Below, piece after piece: positions 17,198 through 25,351 of a DNA stretch of 64,000 nt (the stretch's first letter is position 1; each line of letters begins with the position of its first letter). Source of the DNA: Hymenobacter armeniacus (GTDB lineage Bacteria; Bacteroidota; Bacteroidia; Cytophagales; Hymenobacteraceae); NCBI RefSeq assembly GCF_014699055.1, contig NZ_JACXAC010000001.1, positions 248,001 to 312,000 of the forward strand, written 5' to 3'. Made by a program: the position numbers and the translations under genes. The notes under the pieces were generated by a model that was given only the letters and a program-made list of their open reading frames with translations, did not search any database and was not told where the DNA came from.

Positions 17198-18646
17198 CTA
17201 GCTCGGCAGCAGGTCAATCCAGCCGTCTTCGCTCACCACCACGGCCAGCATGGGGTACTTGCTGCTGTTGGCGTAGCGCAGGGCCGAATTGAAGCGGGCC
17301 CCGCGCGAAGAGTCGCCCTTGTCGGTGGCTAGCCCGTCGAGGATGGCGCCAATGGCGTGGCACATGCCGTTGGGCTCGATGAGCACGGCCCCGTCGATGT
17401 TGGTGACCAGGCGCAGCACCGAGGGCGTCATGATGCGCGGCACCACCCGGAAGCACTGCCGCGTGAGGCGCTGGGCCTCCTGCGCCGCGCCGGCCGTGAT
17501 GACCAGAATGGTGCCGGTGGGCTGCGTGCTGGCCTTTTGGGCCAGGTCCCAGAGATAGTCGGTGCTGTCGGCGTCGAGGGTCGGAAACACGATGCGCACG
17601 ATGCGGGCGAAGTTGTCGGCGGCCACGCGGCCCTGGGGCAGGCGCGGCGTGTTGCTCACCACGCGCATGAGGATGTGGCCGGCGTGGCTCATTTCCCAGC
17701 TGTAGTGGTTGGTGAAATGCACCGTCACCAGGGGCTCGTACTGCCCATCCGACTCCGGCACCAACTGGCCCAGCCCGAACACGTGCGAGGCGTCCGAAAT
17801 CAGGGCCGTGTGGCCTTCGCTCAGCTCCAGCAGCTTTCGGATGGAGCGGTGGTCGCGCATGGGCACGGGCGTTTCCAGCGTGAGCACCGGCACGATGGCC
17901 GGGTGCAGGCGCCGGCTCACCAGCATGGTCCCGATGCCTTCGTCGCCCTCGTGGCGCAGGGCGGCCACGCCGTTGCAGGCATCGTAGAGGCCGTGGGTGC
18001 CCGCGGGGGCCACGCGCAGCATCAGCCGGCGGCCGGCCGAGCGCAGCAGCTCGTTGTAGTCGCGGTCGAGCACGGGCTGGTCGTTGTCTGCCGTATCGGC
18101 CTCGCGCAGCGCGCGGGCGCAGTCGTGCAGAAACTCCACCACCGTGGCGTGGGGCAGGTTGGCGGGCCGGGCGCTGGTGGCTTTGGGCAGCGAATAGTAG
18201 CCTTCGTAGCAGTCGGCCGAGAGCTGGAGCACCACCGTCACGAGGTAGCCTTGCAAGCTCACCGGCACCGAGCAGAACGAGCGGCGGTTTTCGTGCCGGC
18301 TGCGGGTGAGCTCGTGCAGCGTGGTTTCGGTGGCGCGGCACATCAGCTCGTACCAGTGCTGCTTCTCAAACCGGTCGTGGTCGTTGGGGTGCAGGTGGTA
18401 CACCGAGCCTTGCGGGCCGGTGTCGGCTTCCAGGGCCGCGGCCCGGGTTTTCACTTCCCGGAAATCCTGCGGCTTGTAGCGCGCCGTGGGGGGTTCCACC
18501 ACCACGGCATCGGGCTCGTCGGCCTCCTTGGCCGAGGCAAAACCGAGCAGAAAAATCTCCGGCCGCAGGTTGCGGTCGAGCAAGTTAAATACCCCCTCGG
18601 CAAAGAGTTGGGCCGAAACGCGAAACAGACTTTGGTGTTCCCACAT
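17198..18646 (-). CDS. Sensor-type protein with C-terminal DisA_N / diadenylate cyclase (DAC) domain
   Basis: 482 residues from the ATG at 18646 (a TTG 4 codons upstream is possible). The last ~140 residues match the diadenylate cyclase fold: D418-G-A in the strand NIDGAVLIEPNG, then SSRGARFNSA with R448 and R451, then the closing strand MLAVVVSEDGWIDLLP. The RGARFNSA form is the variant seen in archaeal and sensor-fused DAC proteins rather than the GTRHRAA form of CdaA and DisA. Active DAC proteins condense two ATP into c-di-AMP. The N-terminal ~335 residues (WEHQSLFRVSAQLFAEGVFN onward) are a separate region with no membrane segment, so the protein should be soluble. No HhH DNA-binding part of DisA is present. 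Activity is inferred, not shown. Confidence 0.8.
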   Translation of the reverse strand: MWEHQSLFRVSAQLFAEGVFNLLDRNLRPEIFLLGFASAKEADEPDAVVVEPPTARYKPQDFREVKTRAAALEADTGPQGSVYHLHPNDHDRFEKQHWYELMCRATETTLHELTRSRHENRRSFCSVPVSLQGYLVTVVLQLSADCYEGYYSLPKATSARPANLPHATVVEFLHDCARALREADTADNDQPVLDRDYNELLRSAGRRLMLRVAPAGTHGLYDACNGVAALRHEGDEGIGTMLVSRRLHPAIVPVLTLETPVPMRDHRSIRKLLELSEGHTALISDASHVFGLGQLVPESDGQYEPLVTVHFTNHYSWEMSHAGHILMRVVSNTPRLPQGRVAADNFARIVRIVFPTLDADSTDYLWDLAQKASTQPTGTILVITAGAAQEAQRLTRQCFRVVPRIMTPSVLRLVTNIDGAVLIEPNGMCHAIGAILDGLATDKGDSSRGARFNSALRYANSSKYPMLAVVVSEDGWIDLLPS

Positions 18647-18839
18647 GGGCAGATTCAAGACGGCCGGGCCTCGCTGCGGCCCCGACTTTAGGCCGAACTA
18701 CGGAAAAAATGCGGGGATAGTGGTAGAACGAAACAAAATTCCTGTTTTCGTGCTTCATCCCCCGTTCAGAAATCCGTATCTTCGAACCAGCGCCGGCCCG
18801 CCGTCGGCGTTTTCCACCGCCCTTACGCACGCCCGGCCC

Positions 18840-19100
18840 ATGCTCTTCGTCGACATGCTTTTTGTGATGGCGGTGGCCATTTCCTTCATCCCCATCCTCA
18901 CCGGCTACTGTGCCCAGAGCCGGGGCCGCTCGTTCTGGCTGTGGTTTGCATTGGGCTGGCTGCTGCCGCTGGCCTCGTTTTTCCTGCTCTTCGCCCTCAT
19001 CGCCCGCGAAGAGCTGGACCCCGGCCGTCGCCTGCTCGGCGAAGCCCGCCAGATTTTGCGCGAAGCCGAGGAAAAAGCCAAAGCGCTGGCTAAGGAATAG
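18840..19100 (+). CDS. Small membrane protein with charged helical tail
   Basis: 86 residues from ATG 18840. Two hydrophobic helices occupy residues of about 2-22 and 31-55. The loop between them carries GRSFWLWFALGWLLPL, a pattern typical of small membrane proteins related to the phospholipase D nuclease N-terminal type. A charged helix (EELDPGRRLLGEARQILREAEEKAKALAKE) follows. Function unknown; the gene stands alone, divergent from the DAC gene. Confidence 0.55.
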   Translation: MLFVDMLFVMAVAISFIPILTGYCAQSRGRSFWLWFALGWLLPLASFFLLFALIAREELDPGRRLLGEARQILREAEEKAKALAKE

Positions 19101-19116
19101 AGAAGGAGTAGTAGCT

Positions 19117-19147
19117 GTCATTGCGGGCGCCGCGCTCGCAACGACAA
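19117..19147. repeat. Short REP-like hairpin of a second type
   Basis: TGTCATTGCGGGCG is separated by 3 bases from CGCTCGCAACGACA, an inverted repeat with two mismatches. A related half copy (GGTCATTGCGGGG read on the minus strand) is present near 17175-17190. Confidence 0.6.
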
Positions 19148-19161
19148 ACGGCTTATCCCTG

Positions 19162-20382
19162 CTACAGCCTTGCCAAAATGCCCCGCGCCACCCACGCCCC
19201 GGTGCTGAAGCAGCCCTGCAGCAGGTAGCCGCCGGTGGGCGCTTCCCAGTCCAGCATTTCACCGGCCACGTAGGTGTCGGGGCGCTGCCGCAGCATCAGG
19301 AATTCATCAACGGCCGCGAAGCCGATGCCGCCGGCCGTGGAAATGGCTTCTTCCAGCGGCCGCAGCCCGGCTACGGGCAGTGGCACCGCAGTAAGCAAGG
19401 CGGCCAGGGCTTCGGCCGGGTAGGTGGCCACGTCGGGCGCCGTTTCGCGCAGCAGCGTGGGCACTGGCGCTCCCAGGTGCAGGGCTTTGCGCAGAAAATC
19501 GGGCAGCGAGGTGCCGCTGCGGCGCTGCTGGAGTTTATCCAGCAGCGCCGGCGCCGGCAAGTCGGGCTTCAAATTCAGAAACAGCGTGGCCCCGCCGGCG
19601 GCCTGCGCCTGCCGGACCTGCGGCGTAAGCGCATACACGGGCGTGCCCTCGATGCCGTATTCGGTCAGCAAGGCTTCGCCGCGCACCGGCGGGCCGTCGT
19701 TCACCCGCACACTGATGTTTTTGAGTGGGGCGCGGCCAACTTTCTGCTTGAAGAAATCCGACCAATTCACTTCTGCGCCGCAGTTGGCGGGGGCGAAGGG
19801 AGCCACGGGCACGCCAATTGCCTGCAGCAGTGGCACCCAGGCCCCGTCGGAGCCGGTTTTGGCCCAGCTGGCGCCGCCCAGGGCCAGCACGGTGGCGGCG
19901 GGGGCCAGGGTGGTATCCTGGCCGGTGGTTTCGTCGCGCAGGCGCAGGCCGTGGTCGCCCGCAAAGCCCAGCCAGCGGTGGCGGGTATGCAGCCCGACGC
20001 CCAGCTCCCGCAGCCGGGCCAGCCAGGCCCGCAGCAGCTCGGCCGGTTTGTGTGCCGCCACCGGGAAGATGCGCCCGCTGGTGCCCACGAAGGTTTTGAT
20101 GCCCAAATCGGCGGCCCAGGCCCGCAGGTCGGCGGGCGAGAAATGCGCCAGCAGCTCCCGAAAACGGTGTGCTTGGGCGCCGTAGCGGCCCGCAAACCGG
20201 GCGGTTTCTTCGGCGTTGCTCAGGTTGAAGCCGCCATGCCCGGCCACCAGAAACTTGCGCCCCATCGTGGCCTGGGCCTCAAATACCTGCACGGCCAGCC
20301 CGGCCTCGGCTAGGCGCTGGGCGGCCATGAGGCCCGCCGGCCCGCCCCCGATTACGACGACTTCGCCGCGGCGCTTATGCAT
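19162..20382 (-). CDS. BaiN/HI0933-type FAD-dependent oxidoreductase
   Basis: 406 residues from the ATG at 20382. The FAD-binding Rossmann motif GGGPAG is at about residues 12-17, and the second family motif MGRKFLVAGHGGFNLSNAEE follows at about residue 40. The C-terminal ISTAGGIGFAAVDE and GEMLDWEAPTGGYLLQGCFSTGAWVARG are typical of the HI0933 or TIGR03862 family. Physiological substrate is unknown in most members; BaiN itself reduces bile-acid intermediates in gut clostridia, which is not implied here. It is divergent from the antiporter gene. Confidence 0.9.
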   Translation of the reverse strand: MHKRRGEVVVIGGGPAGLMAAQRLAEAGLAVQVFEAQATMGRKFLVAGHGGFNLSNAEETARFAGRYGAQAHRFRELLAHFSPADLRAWAADLGIKTFVGTSGRIFPVAAHKPAELLRAWLARLRELGVGLHTRHRWLGFAGDHGLRLRDETTGQDTTLAPAATVLALGGASWAKTGSDGAWVPLLQAIGVPVAPFAPANCGAEVNWSDFFKQKVGRAPLKNISVRVNDGPPVRGEALLTEYGIEGTPVYALTPQVRQAQAAGGATLFLNLKPDLPAPALLDKLQQRRSGTSLPDFLRKALHLGAPVPTLLRETAPDVATYPAEALAALLTAVPLPVAGLRPLEEAISTAGGIGFAAVDEFLMLRQRPDTYVAGEMLDWEAPTGGYLLQGCFSTGAWVARGILARL

Positions 20383-20496
20383 ACAAAAAGAAGGTTGGAA
20401 AGGCCATGGCGCACCCCCGAAACGGGCCGCCAAGTTACGGCCCACGGGCGCTAGGGCTTAACCCCACCGCTGGCTCGCCCGTTAGCAAGCTCCTCT

Positions 20497-21690
20497 ATGG
20501 GACCCTACACCATCCTCATCGGCCTGAGCCTGGCCGTGCTGCTTTCCTACGTGTTCGACCTGGCCGCGCGGGCCACCAAGGTGCCGTCGGTGCTCATGCT
20601 GCTGCTGGCCGGCATTGCCCTGAGCCAGGCCGCCGCTTATTGGGGAGGCGTGCCGGTGGCCGTGCCGCCGGTGCTGCTGCAGCTATTTGGCATTGTGGGG
20701 CTTATCCTGATTGTGCTGGAAGGCTCACTCGACCTGCGCCTCACCCGCGACAAGGCCCCGCTCATCCGGCGCTCGTTTCTGGCGGCGGTGCTCATCATGG
20801 GGGTGCAGGTGGCGGCCATTGCGGCGCTGCTGCATTTCTACGTGGGGGCCCGGTGGCAAAGCAGCCTGCTCAACGCCGTGCCGCTGGCCGTGGTGAGCAG
20901 CGCCGTGGCCATTCCCAGCGTGGCCGGCCTGGGCGGCGACAAACAGGAGTTCATCGTCTACGAAAGCACGTTTTCCGACATCGTGGGCATCATGCTGTTC
21001 AACTTCATTTTGCAGGACGACTTTGCGCAAGGCTGGTCCGTTGTCACGTTCGGGCGCGATGTACTGGCCGTGGCCGTGGTGGCGGTGCTCAGCACGGCGC
21101 TGCTGGCTTGGCTGCTGGGCCGCCTGCGCTCGCACGTCAAGTTTTTTCTGCTGTTTGCGTTTTTGGTGCTCATCTACAGCATCGCCAAAATGCTGCACCT
21201 CTCCTCCCTGGTGTTGGTGCTGGCCTTCGGGCTGGCCGTCAACAACGCCGACCAGCTGCTGCAGCACCCGCTGTTGCGCCGCTTTCTGCACCCCGAGCAG
21301 CTGGCCCGCGAACTGCATCAGCTCAAAAGCATCACCGCCGAGTCGGCGTTTCTTATTCGCACGTTCTTCTTTCTGCTGTTTGGCTACTCCATCACCCTGA
21401 GCAACTTAGCCAGCGTGAGCTTGCTGCTGCAAGGAGCTCTCATCGTGGGCGTGCTCACGCTGGTGCGCTACGTGTACCTGCGCTACGTGGCCCGCACCGA
21501 CCTGGTGCCCGAGCTGTTCATTGCCCCCAAGGGCCTGATTTCGGTGCTGTTGTTCTACAGCATTCCGGCTCGTTTTCTGATAGGAGAAGTGAGCGAAAAC
21601 ATCCTTTTCGTGGTCATCCTGCTCACCGGCCTGCTCATGATGGTGGGCCTGCAGCTGGCGCGCAAAGCCCCGGAGCTCGGCGAGTATTGA
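20497..21690 (+). CDS. Cation:proton antiporter (CPA family)
   Basis: 397 residues with about 11-12 hydrophobic helices filling the whole length. The conserved NhaP/KefB-type core is visible: FDLAARATKVPSVLMLLLAGI at the start, VLEGSLDLRL in the third-helix region, and SSAVAIPSVAGL followed by ESTFSDIVGIML (polar residues in the ion-binding helices). The C-terminal RCK domain of Kef proteins is absent. Such proteins exchange Na+ or K+ for H+ across the inner membrane. The stop lies 18 bases from the convergent ClC gene. Confidence 0.88.
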   Translation: MGPYTILIGLSLAVLLSYVFDLAARATKVPSVLMLLLAGIALSQAAAYWGGVPVAVPPVLLQLFGIVGLILIVLEGSLDLRLTRDKAPLIRRSFLAAVLIMGVQVAAIAALLHFYVGARWQSSLLNAVPLAVVSSAVAIPSVAGLGGDKQEFIVYESTFSDIVGIMLFNFILQDDFAQGWSVVTFGRDVLAVAVVAVLSTALLAWLLGRLRSHVKFFLLFAFLVLIYSIAKMLHLSSLVLVLAFGLAVNNADQLLQHPLLRRFLHPEQLARELHQLKSITAESAFLIRTFFFLLFGYSITLSNLASVSLLLQGALIVGVLTLVRYVYLRYVARTDLVPELFIAPKGLISVLLFYSIPARFLIGEVSENILFVVILLTGLLMMVGLQLARKAPELGEY

Positions 21691-21708
21691 CGGGCAGGTG
21701 GCCAAAGC

Positions 21709-23496
21709 TCAGGCCTCGCTTTCCTGGATGAGCTGGCGCCGGTAGCGGGCCAGAATGTCGGTTTTGACGATGAAGCCCAGGTAGCGGCCGTCTTCTTCGC
21801 ACACGGGCAGGGCCCAGAATTCGTGGCGGTCCAGCAGGCTCAGGGTGTGCTCCAGGTCGTCGTTGGGGCCCACCACGGCGGGGGCGGGCTTCATGAGCTC
21901 GCGCACGTGGGTGGTGGCATAGTGGGCGTCGTCGAACAGCGCGTCGCGCACCGAGTTCAGGCTCACCACGCCCAGCAACCGGCCGCCCGCGGCCACCACC
22001 GGAAACAAGTCGCGCGAGGAATGCCGGAAAATGTCGACCAGCTCGCCCAGCGTGGTGCTGGGCCGCACCGGAATAAAATCGGTCTTGAGCAGCTGGCGCG
22101 GGTCGAGCTGGGCCAGCAGGCCCCGGTCTTTGTTGGCGTACACGTCTACGCCCCGCGCCGTGAGCTTGCGCGTGTACACCGAGTAGGGCTCGAAGTACTT
22201 GGTGATGAGGTAGGAAGAGCTGGCCACCAGCATCAGCGGCACAAACAGGGCGTAGCCGCCCGTGATTTCGGCAATGAGGAAGATGGCCGTGAGCGGCGCG
22301 TGAATGACGCCCGCCAGCGTGCCGGCCATGCCCAGCACCACAAAGTGCACTTCCGGAATGTGCACCAGCCCGCTCAGGTTGATGATGCGGGCAAAGAAGA
22401 ACCCGGCCAGCGCCCCCGCAAACAGCGACGAGCCGAACATGCCCCCGTTGCCGCCGCTGCCCACCGTGATGCTGGTGGCCACCACCTTCAGCAGCATGCT
22501 GAACAGCACGAGCACCAGCAGCAGCCAGGGGTTATTGTCCTGGTAAACCGAGAAAATGCTGCCGTCGGTGATGTGCTCGGGATGGCCGCGCAACAGCAAT
22601 TCCACCGTGTTGTAGCCCTCGCCATAGAGAGTCGGAAACAGAAAAATGAGCCCGCCCAACGTGAGGCCGCCCAGCGCCACCTTGCTCCAGCGCAACCCCG
22701 GCCAGCGCTCAAAAAAATGTTCGGACCAGTGGTAAGTCCGAATCATATACACCGAGAAAAACGCCGTGAACAAGCCCAGCAGCACATAAAACGGCACCGC
22801 ATCCACGGGCCAGCTCGTGGTAATGAGCACAAACGGCTGGCCCGCGTACAGCGCCTTCGACACCACCGTGGCCGTGGCCGACGAAATCAGCAGCGGAATG
22901 AAATACTGCGCCGGCAGCTCCAGCAGGATGGTTTCGACCGCAAACAGCACCCCGGCAATGGGGGAGTTGAAGATGGCCGCCACGCCCGCCGCCGCCCCGC
23001 AGCCCGTGAGCAGGCGCCGCCGCCGCCGGTCCAGGTGCAGCACCCGGCCGGCGTTGGAACCGATGGCCGAACCGGTGACGGAAATGGGGGCTTCGGTACC
23101 GGCCGAGCCGCCAAAGGTGACCGTGAGAAAAGCCGTCACCAATTGCGAATAGAGCTTGGAGCGCGGCACCACGCTGCCCTCGCGGGCCGTGTTGTAGATG
23201 ATGGGGCCGATGCCCCGGCCCAGCTGCCCGCCCAGGAAAAACTTGGTAAACAGCACCGTGAGCGCAATGCCCACCACCGGGTAAATGGACAACGCAAACA
23301 CCCGGCTGGGCTCCGAAATGCCGTTTTGGAGCATGGCCTGGCCCCAGCGCACCGATGTTTTGAGGAGTACGGCCGCCAGGCCCGCCGCCCCACCCACCAG
23401 CACGCTCAGGATGAGCATGTACATCCGTTCGCTGATGTGGCGGGCCCGCCAAACCAGCAGCGGGCGCAACAGTCGGTGAACGGCGTGGTGGGGCAT
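21709..23496 (-). CDS. ClC chloride channel/antiporter with tandem CBS domains
   Basis: 595 residues. The N-terminal ~430 residues contain the ClC core: GSAGTEAPI carries the external gating glutamate, FNSPIAGVLFAVETILLE carries the internal glutamate used for proton exchange, and GSGGNGGMFGSSLFAGA is the selectivity-filter helix. Residues of about 455-590 hold two CBS modules (DFIPVRPSTTLGELVDIFRHSSRDLFPVV... and PAPAVVGPNDDLEHTLSLLDRHEFWALPV), which bind adenosine nucleotides and regulate gating. Both glutamates are kept, so Cl-/H+ exchange is more likely than a pure channel. Confidence 0.93.
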   Translation of the reverse strand: MPHHAVHRLLRPLLVWRARHISERMYMLILSVLVGGAAGLAAVLLKTSVRWGQAMLQNGISEPSRVFALSIYPVVGIALTVLFTKFFLGGQLGRGIGPIIYNTAREGSVVPRSKLYSQLVTAFLTVTFGGSAGTEAPISVTGSAIGSNAGRVLHLDRRRRRLLTGCGAAAGVAAIFNSPIAGVLFAVETILLELPAQYFIPLLISSATATVVSKALYAGQPFVLITTSWPVDAVPFYVLLGLFTAFFSVYMIRTYHWSEHFFERWPGLRWSKVALGGLTLGGLIFLFPTLYGEGYNTVELLLRGHPEHITDGSIFSVYQDNNPWLLLVLVLFSMLLKVVATSITVGSGGNGGMFGSSLFAGALAGFFFARIINLSGLVHIPEVHFVVLGMAGTLAGVIHAPLTAIFLIAEITGGYALFVPLMLVASSSYLITKYFEPYSVYTRKLTARGVDVYANKDRGLLAQLDPRQLLKTDFIPVRPSTTLGELVDIFRHSSRDLFPVVAAGGRLLGVVSLNSVRDALFDDAHYATTHVRELMKPAPAVVGPNDDLEHTLSLLDRHEFWALPVCEEDGRYLGFIVKTDILARYRRQLIQESEA

Positions 23497-23682
23497 AAGC
23501 GAGAGCGGGAAGTCAACGCAAAAGCATCAACGCAAAAAAAATGCCGGCAGATGAGAGGCGCGTGAAACCAACCATCGGCTTGCTGTCGGCAACGCAACGC
23601 CGGCGGCCCAAATTGTCAGGCCTCTGCTCAGGATTCGGATGCCGCGGCCGCGGGGTTGCTTCGCGCGGGCCTGGCGCCCGGG

Positions 23683-24225
23683 TCATTTCGCGGCCGGCAC
23701 GCCCTGCAGGTAGGTGCGCTTCAGGTGCGCGCCGAGCTGTTGCAGGTTGGGGTCGTGCTCGTACAGCAGGTTGCGCCACAGGCTCTGAATGAGCAGCAGC
23801 AGCAGCTGCGTGGTCATGTCGGGGCTGGGGGTGCCCAAGTCGGTGAAGGCCTGCTTGAGCAGGCTGTCAATCGGGCTCATGAAGCGCTGGAAGTACTTCT
23901 GCACCAGCGGGCGGTTGAACTCCTTGTCCTGCATCTTCCAGAAGTCGGGCTCATCGTGCACCAGCTTGTAGGGCAGGTCGATGACGTTTTCGACCAGCAC
24001 GCGCGGGTTTTTCTCCGTCAGAATGCCGCGATTGGCTTCCACAATGCGCCGAAAGCCCTGCTTGATGAGGTATTCAAACAGCTTCTCCTTGCTCAGAAAA
24101 TACTTAAACAGCAGCGCTTCCGACACTCCGGCGCCCTTGGCAATGAGCAGGGTGGAGGTGCTGTCGTAGCCCCGTTCTCCGAAAAGCTGCAGGGCCGCCT
24201 GCTCAATTTTGGAATGACTGGTCAT
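23683..24225 (-). CDS. TetR/AcrR family transcriptional regulator
   Basis: 180 residues from ATG 24225. The N-terminal helix-turn-helix follows the family pattern closely (KIEQAALQLFGERGYDSTST, LIAKGAGVSEALLFKYFLSKEKLFEYL). The remainder is an all-helical ligand-binding domain with no recognisable ligand. Upstream lies a 500-base region that probably encodes a small RNA with its own terminator. No target operon is adjacent except perhaps the ClC gene downstream. Confidence 0.9.
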   Translation of the reverse strand: MTSHSKIEQAALQLFGERGYDSTSTLLIAKGAGVSEALLFKYFLSKEKLFEYLIKQGFRRIVEANRGILTEKNPRVLVENVIDLPYKLVHDEPDFWKMQDKEFNRPLVQKYFQRFMSPIDSLLKQAFTDLGTPSPDMTTQLLLLLIQSLWRNLLYEHDPNLQQLGAHLKRTYLQGVPAAK

Positions 24226-24425
24226 AGCCCAACCGAATATAAATAAACCGCCAAAAATCAGTCCCAGGGCCGTTTACGGTCCCATCTCGGTGGCAAGATA
24301 GGGCCCGCGGCAGGCATTTAGGGCGCACGGGCACGCAGAGACTGCGCGAATTGGCCAAAAAGTAAACCCGTCCGTGCCATTCGCACGGCGCTCGAGGTGC
24401 TTTGCCGGAAACGCGCCACTGGCCC

Positions 24426-24474
24426 AAAACAATACAGCCGGTTAAATCGAAGCGCGTTCGACTTAACCGGCTGT
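24426..24474 (-). terminator. Strong intrinsic terminator
   Basis: An 18-bp stem with one mismatch (ACAGCCGGTTAAGTCGAA against TTCGATTTAACCGGCTGT), loop CGCGC, then ATTGTTTT on the minus strand. Confidence 0.85.
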
Positions 24475-24613
24475 AACGTGTTGAACTCCGCATGCCGTAG
24501 CTCCTAGGACGGAGGCCCGAACGGATTCAACCATTGTTTTCCCAGGTGGGGTGGGATACACCTGGCGAAAGAGGACGTGGGAATTGGCTGCTCGGTCAAC
24601 TTTATGACTGATA
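24426..24613 (-). ncRNA. Structured small RNA candidate, 6S-like
   Basis: About 185 nt bounded by a TACCTTTG promoter box (24627-24620) and a strong terminator (24474-24434 plus ATTGTTTT). The predicted fold is rod-like. An apical stem TTTC-(G)-CCAGGTG pairs with CACCTGG-GAAA (24538-24570). A small hairpin (CTCC/GGAG, near 24500-24515) lies on the 3' side. Lower helices GTTGA/TCAAC, CCG/CGG and GCC/GGC are separated by internal loops. Length, rod shape and the 3'-side hairpin resemble 6S RNA, which mimics open promoters and binds RNA polymerase. Pairing was done by eye and no family search was run, so the 6S name is tentative. Confidence 0.5.
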
Positions 24614-24619
24614 GCGCAA

Positions 24620-24627
24620 CAAAGGTA
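24620..24627 (-). promoter_or_regulatory. -7 box of the small RNA candidate
   Basis: TACCTTTG on the minus strand, a perfect fit to TAnnTTTG. No coding frame follows, so it supports an RNA gene. Confidence 0.6.
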
Positions 24628-24729
24628 GGTGAGGAGTTGCTAAGGCCATATAAGTGTTAGCTCACTATTGGTAAGCAAACACTCACTCGCCTTTTTATCA
24701 GCGCACTAAATTTCCGCTATCGAGCTAGC

Positions 24730-25188
24730 CTATAGCTCCATAATGTCCTCGTTCCACAGGATGGGCTCGGCTTCGATGAACTCGTTCATCATATCCACGC
24801 ACTCCTGCAGGTCGAGGTCGACCACTTCCACGCCGTGGCTTTCCAGGAAAGCACGCGACTCGCCGAAGGTGCGGCTCTCGCCCACCATCACCTTCGGGAT
24901 TTTGAACTGCACGATGGTGCCGGCGCACATGTAGCAGGGCATGAGGGTGGTGTAGATGACGGTGTCGCGGTAGCTGCGCTGGCGGCCGGCGTTGGTGAGG
25001 CAGTCCATCTCGCCGTGCTTGATGGCGCTGTCTTCCTGCACGCGCTTGTTGTGGCCTTGGCCGATGATTTTGCCGTCGCGCACGAGCACCGAGCCGATGG
25101 GAATGCCCCCTTGTGAACGGCCCAGGCGGGCTTCGTCGATGGCGGCTTGCATGAATTCGTCTTTGCCAGTGGGGTTTTGGTTGGTCAT
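24730..25188 (-). CDS. Nucleoside/cytosine deaminase, yeast FCY1-like
   Basis: 152 residues. The zinc motif is H58-G-E60 and P-C85-x-x-C88, with E60 as proton shuttle. The surrounding sequence follows yeast cytosine deaminase closely: HGEMDCLTNAGR, YTTLMPCYMCAGTI, PKVMVGESRTFGESRAFLESHGVEVVDLD and the final ILWNEDIMEL. That C-terminal helix, which caps the FCY1 active site, separates it from TadA and cytidine deaminases. It probably converts cytosine to uracil in pyrimidine salvage. The gene is separate from other nucleotide genes. Confidence 0.85.
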   Translation of the reverse strand: MTNQNPTGKDEFMQAAIDEARLGRSQGGIPIGSVLVRDGKIIGQGHNKRVQEDSAIKHGEMDCLTNAGRQRSYRDTVIYTTLMPCYMCAGTIVQFKIPKVMVGESRTFGESRAFLESHGVEVVDLDLQECVDMMNEFIEAEPILWNEDIMEL

Positions 25189-25226
25189 GGGATGGGTGTT
25201 GTTATTGGGTAAATGAGAAAGGAGAC

Positions 25227-25339
25227 TGTCAGCCAGAGGGGAGCGAAGGACTTTCTCACGCCTGCTTTACCTGTTGCAAGTTGTTCTTTGGTGAGAAGGA
25301 CCTTCGACCTCGCTTGATTCGCGACAGCTCAGGCTGACA
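25227..25339. repeat. Degenerate intergenic palindrome, copy 2
   Basis: The outer arms TGTCAGCC and GGCTGACA are exact. The inner arms GCGAAGGAC...TCTCAC and GTGAGAAGGACCTTCG are partial. It is a diverged member of the same element family, closest to the GAAGGACC variant at 57611. Confidence 0.65.
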
Positions 25340-25351
25340 AAACAGAAAGCA

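Noticed and set aside
17198..18646. DAC gene as part of a CBASS or similar defence island
   Set aside because: No effector, CD-NTase partner, helicase or nuclease module lies next to it; neighbours are an aldo-keto reductase and a flavoprotein.
24475..24540. tRNA-like segment upstream of the TetR gene
   Set aside because: The hairpin near CTCCTAGGACGGAG has a 6-nt loop and no acceptor stem or T-arm can be formed; it fits the rod-like RNA instead.
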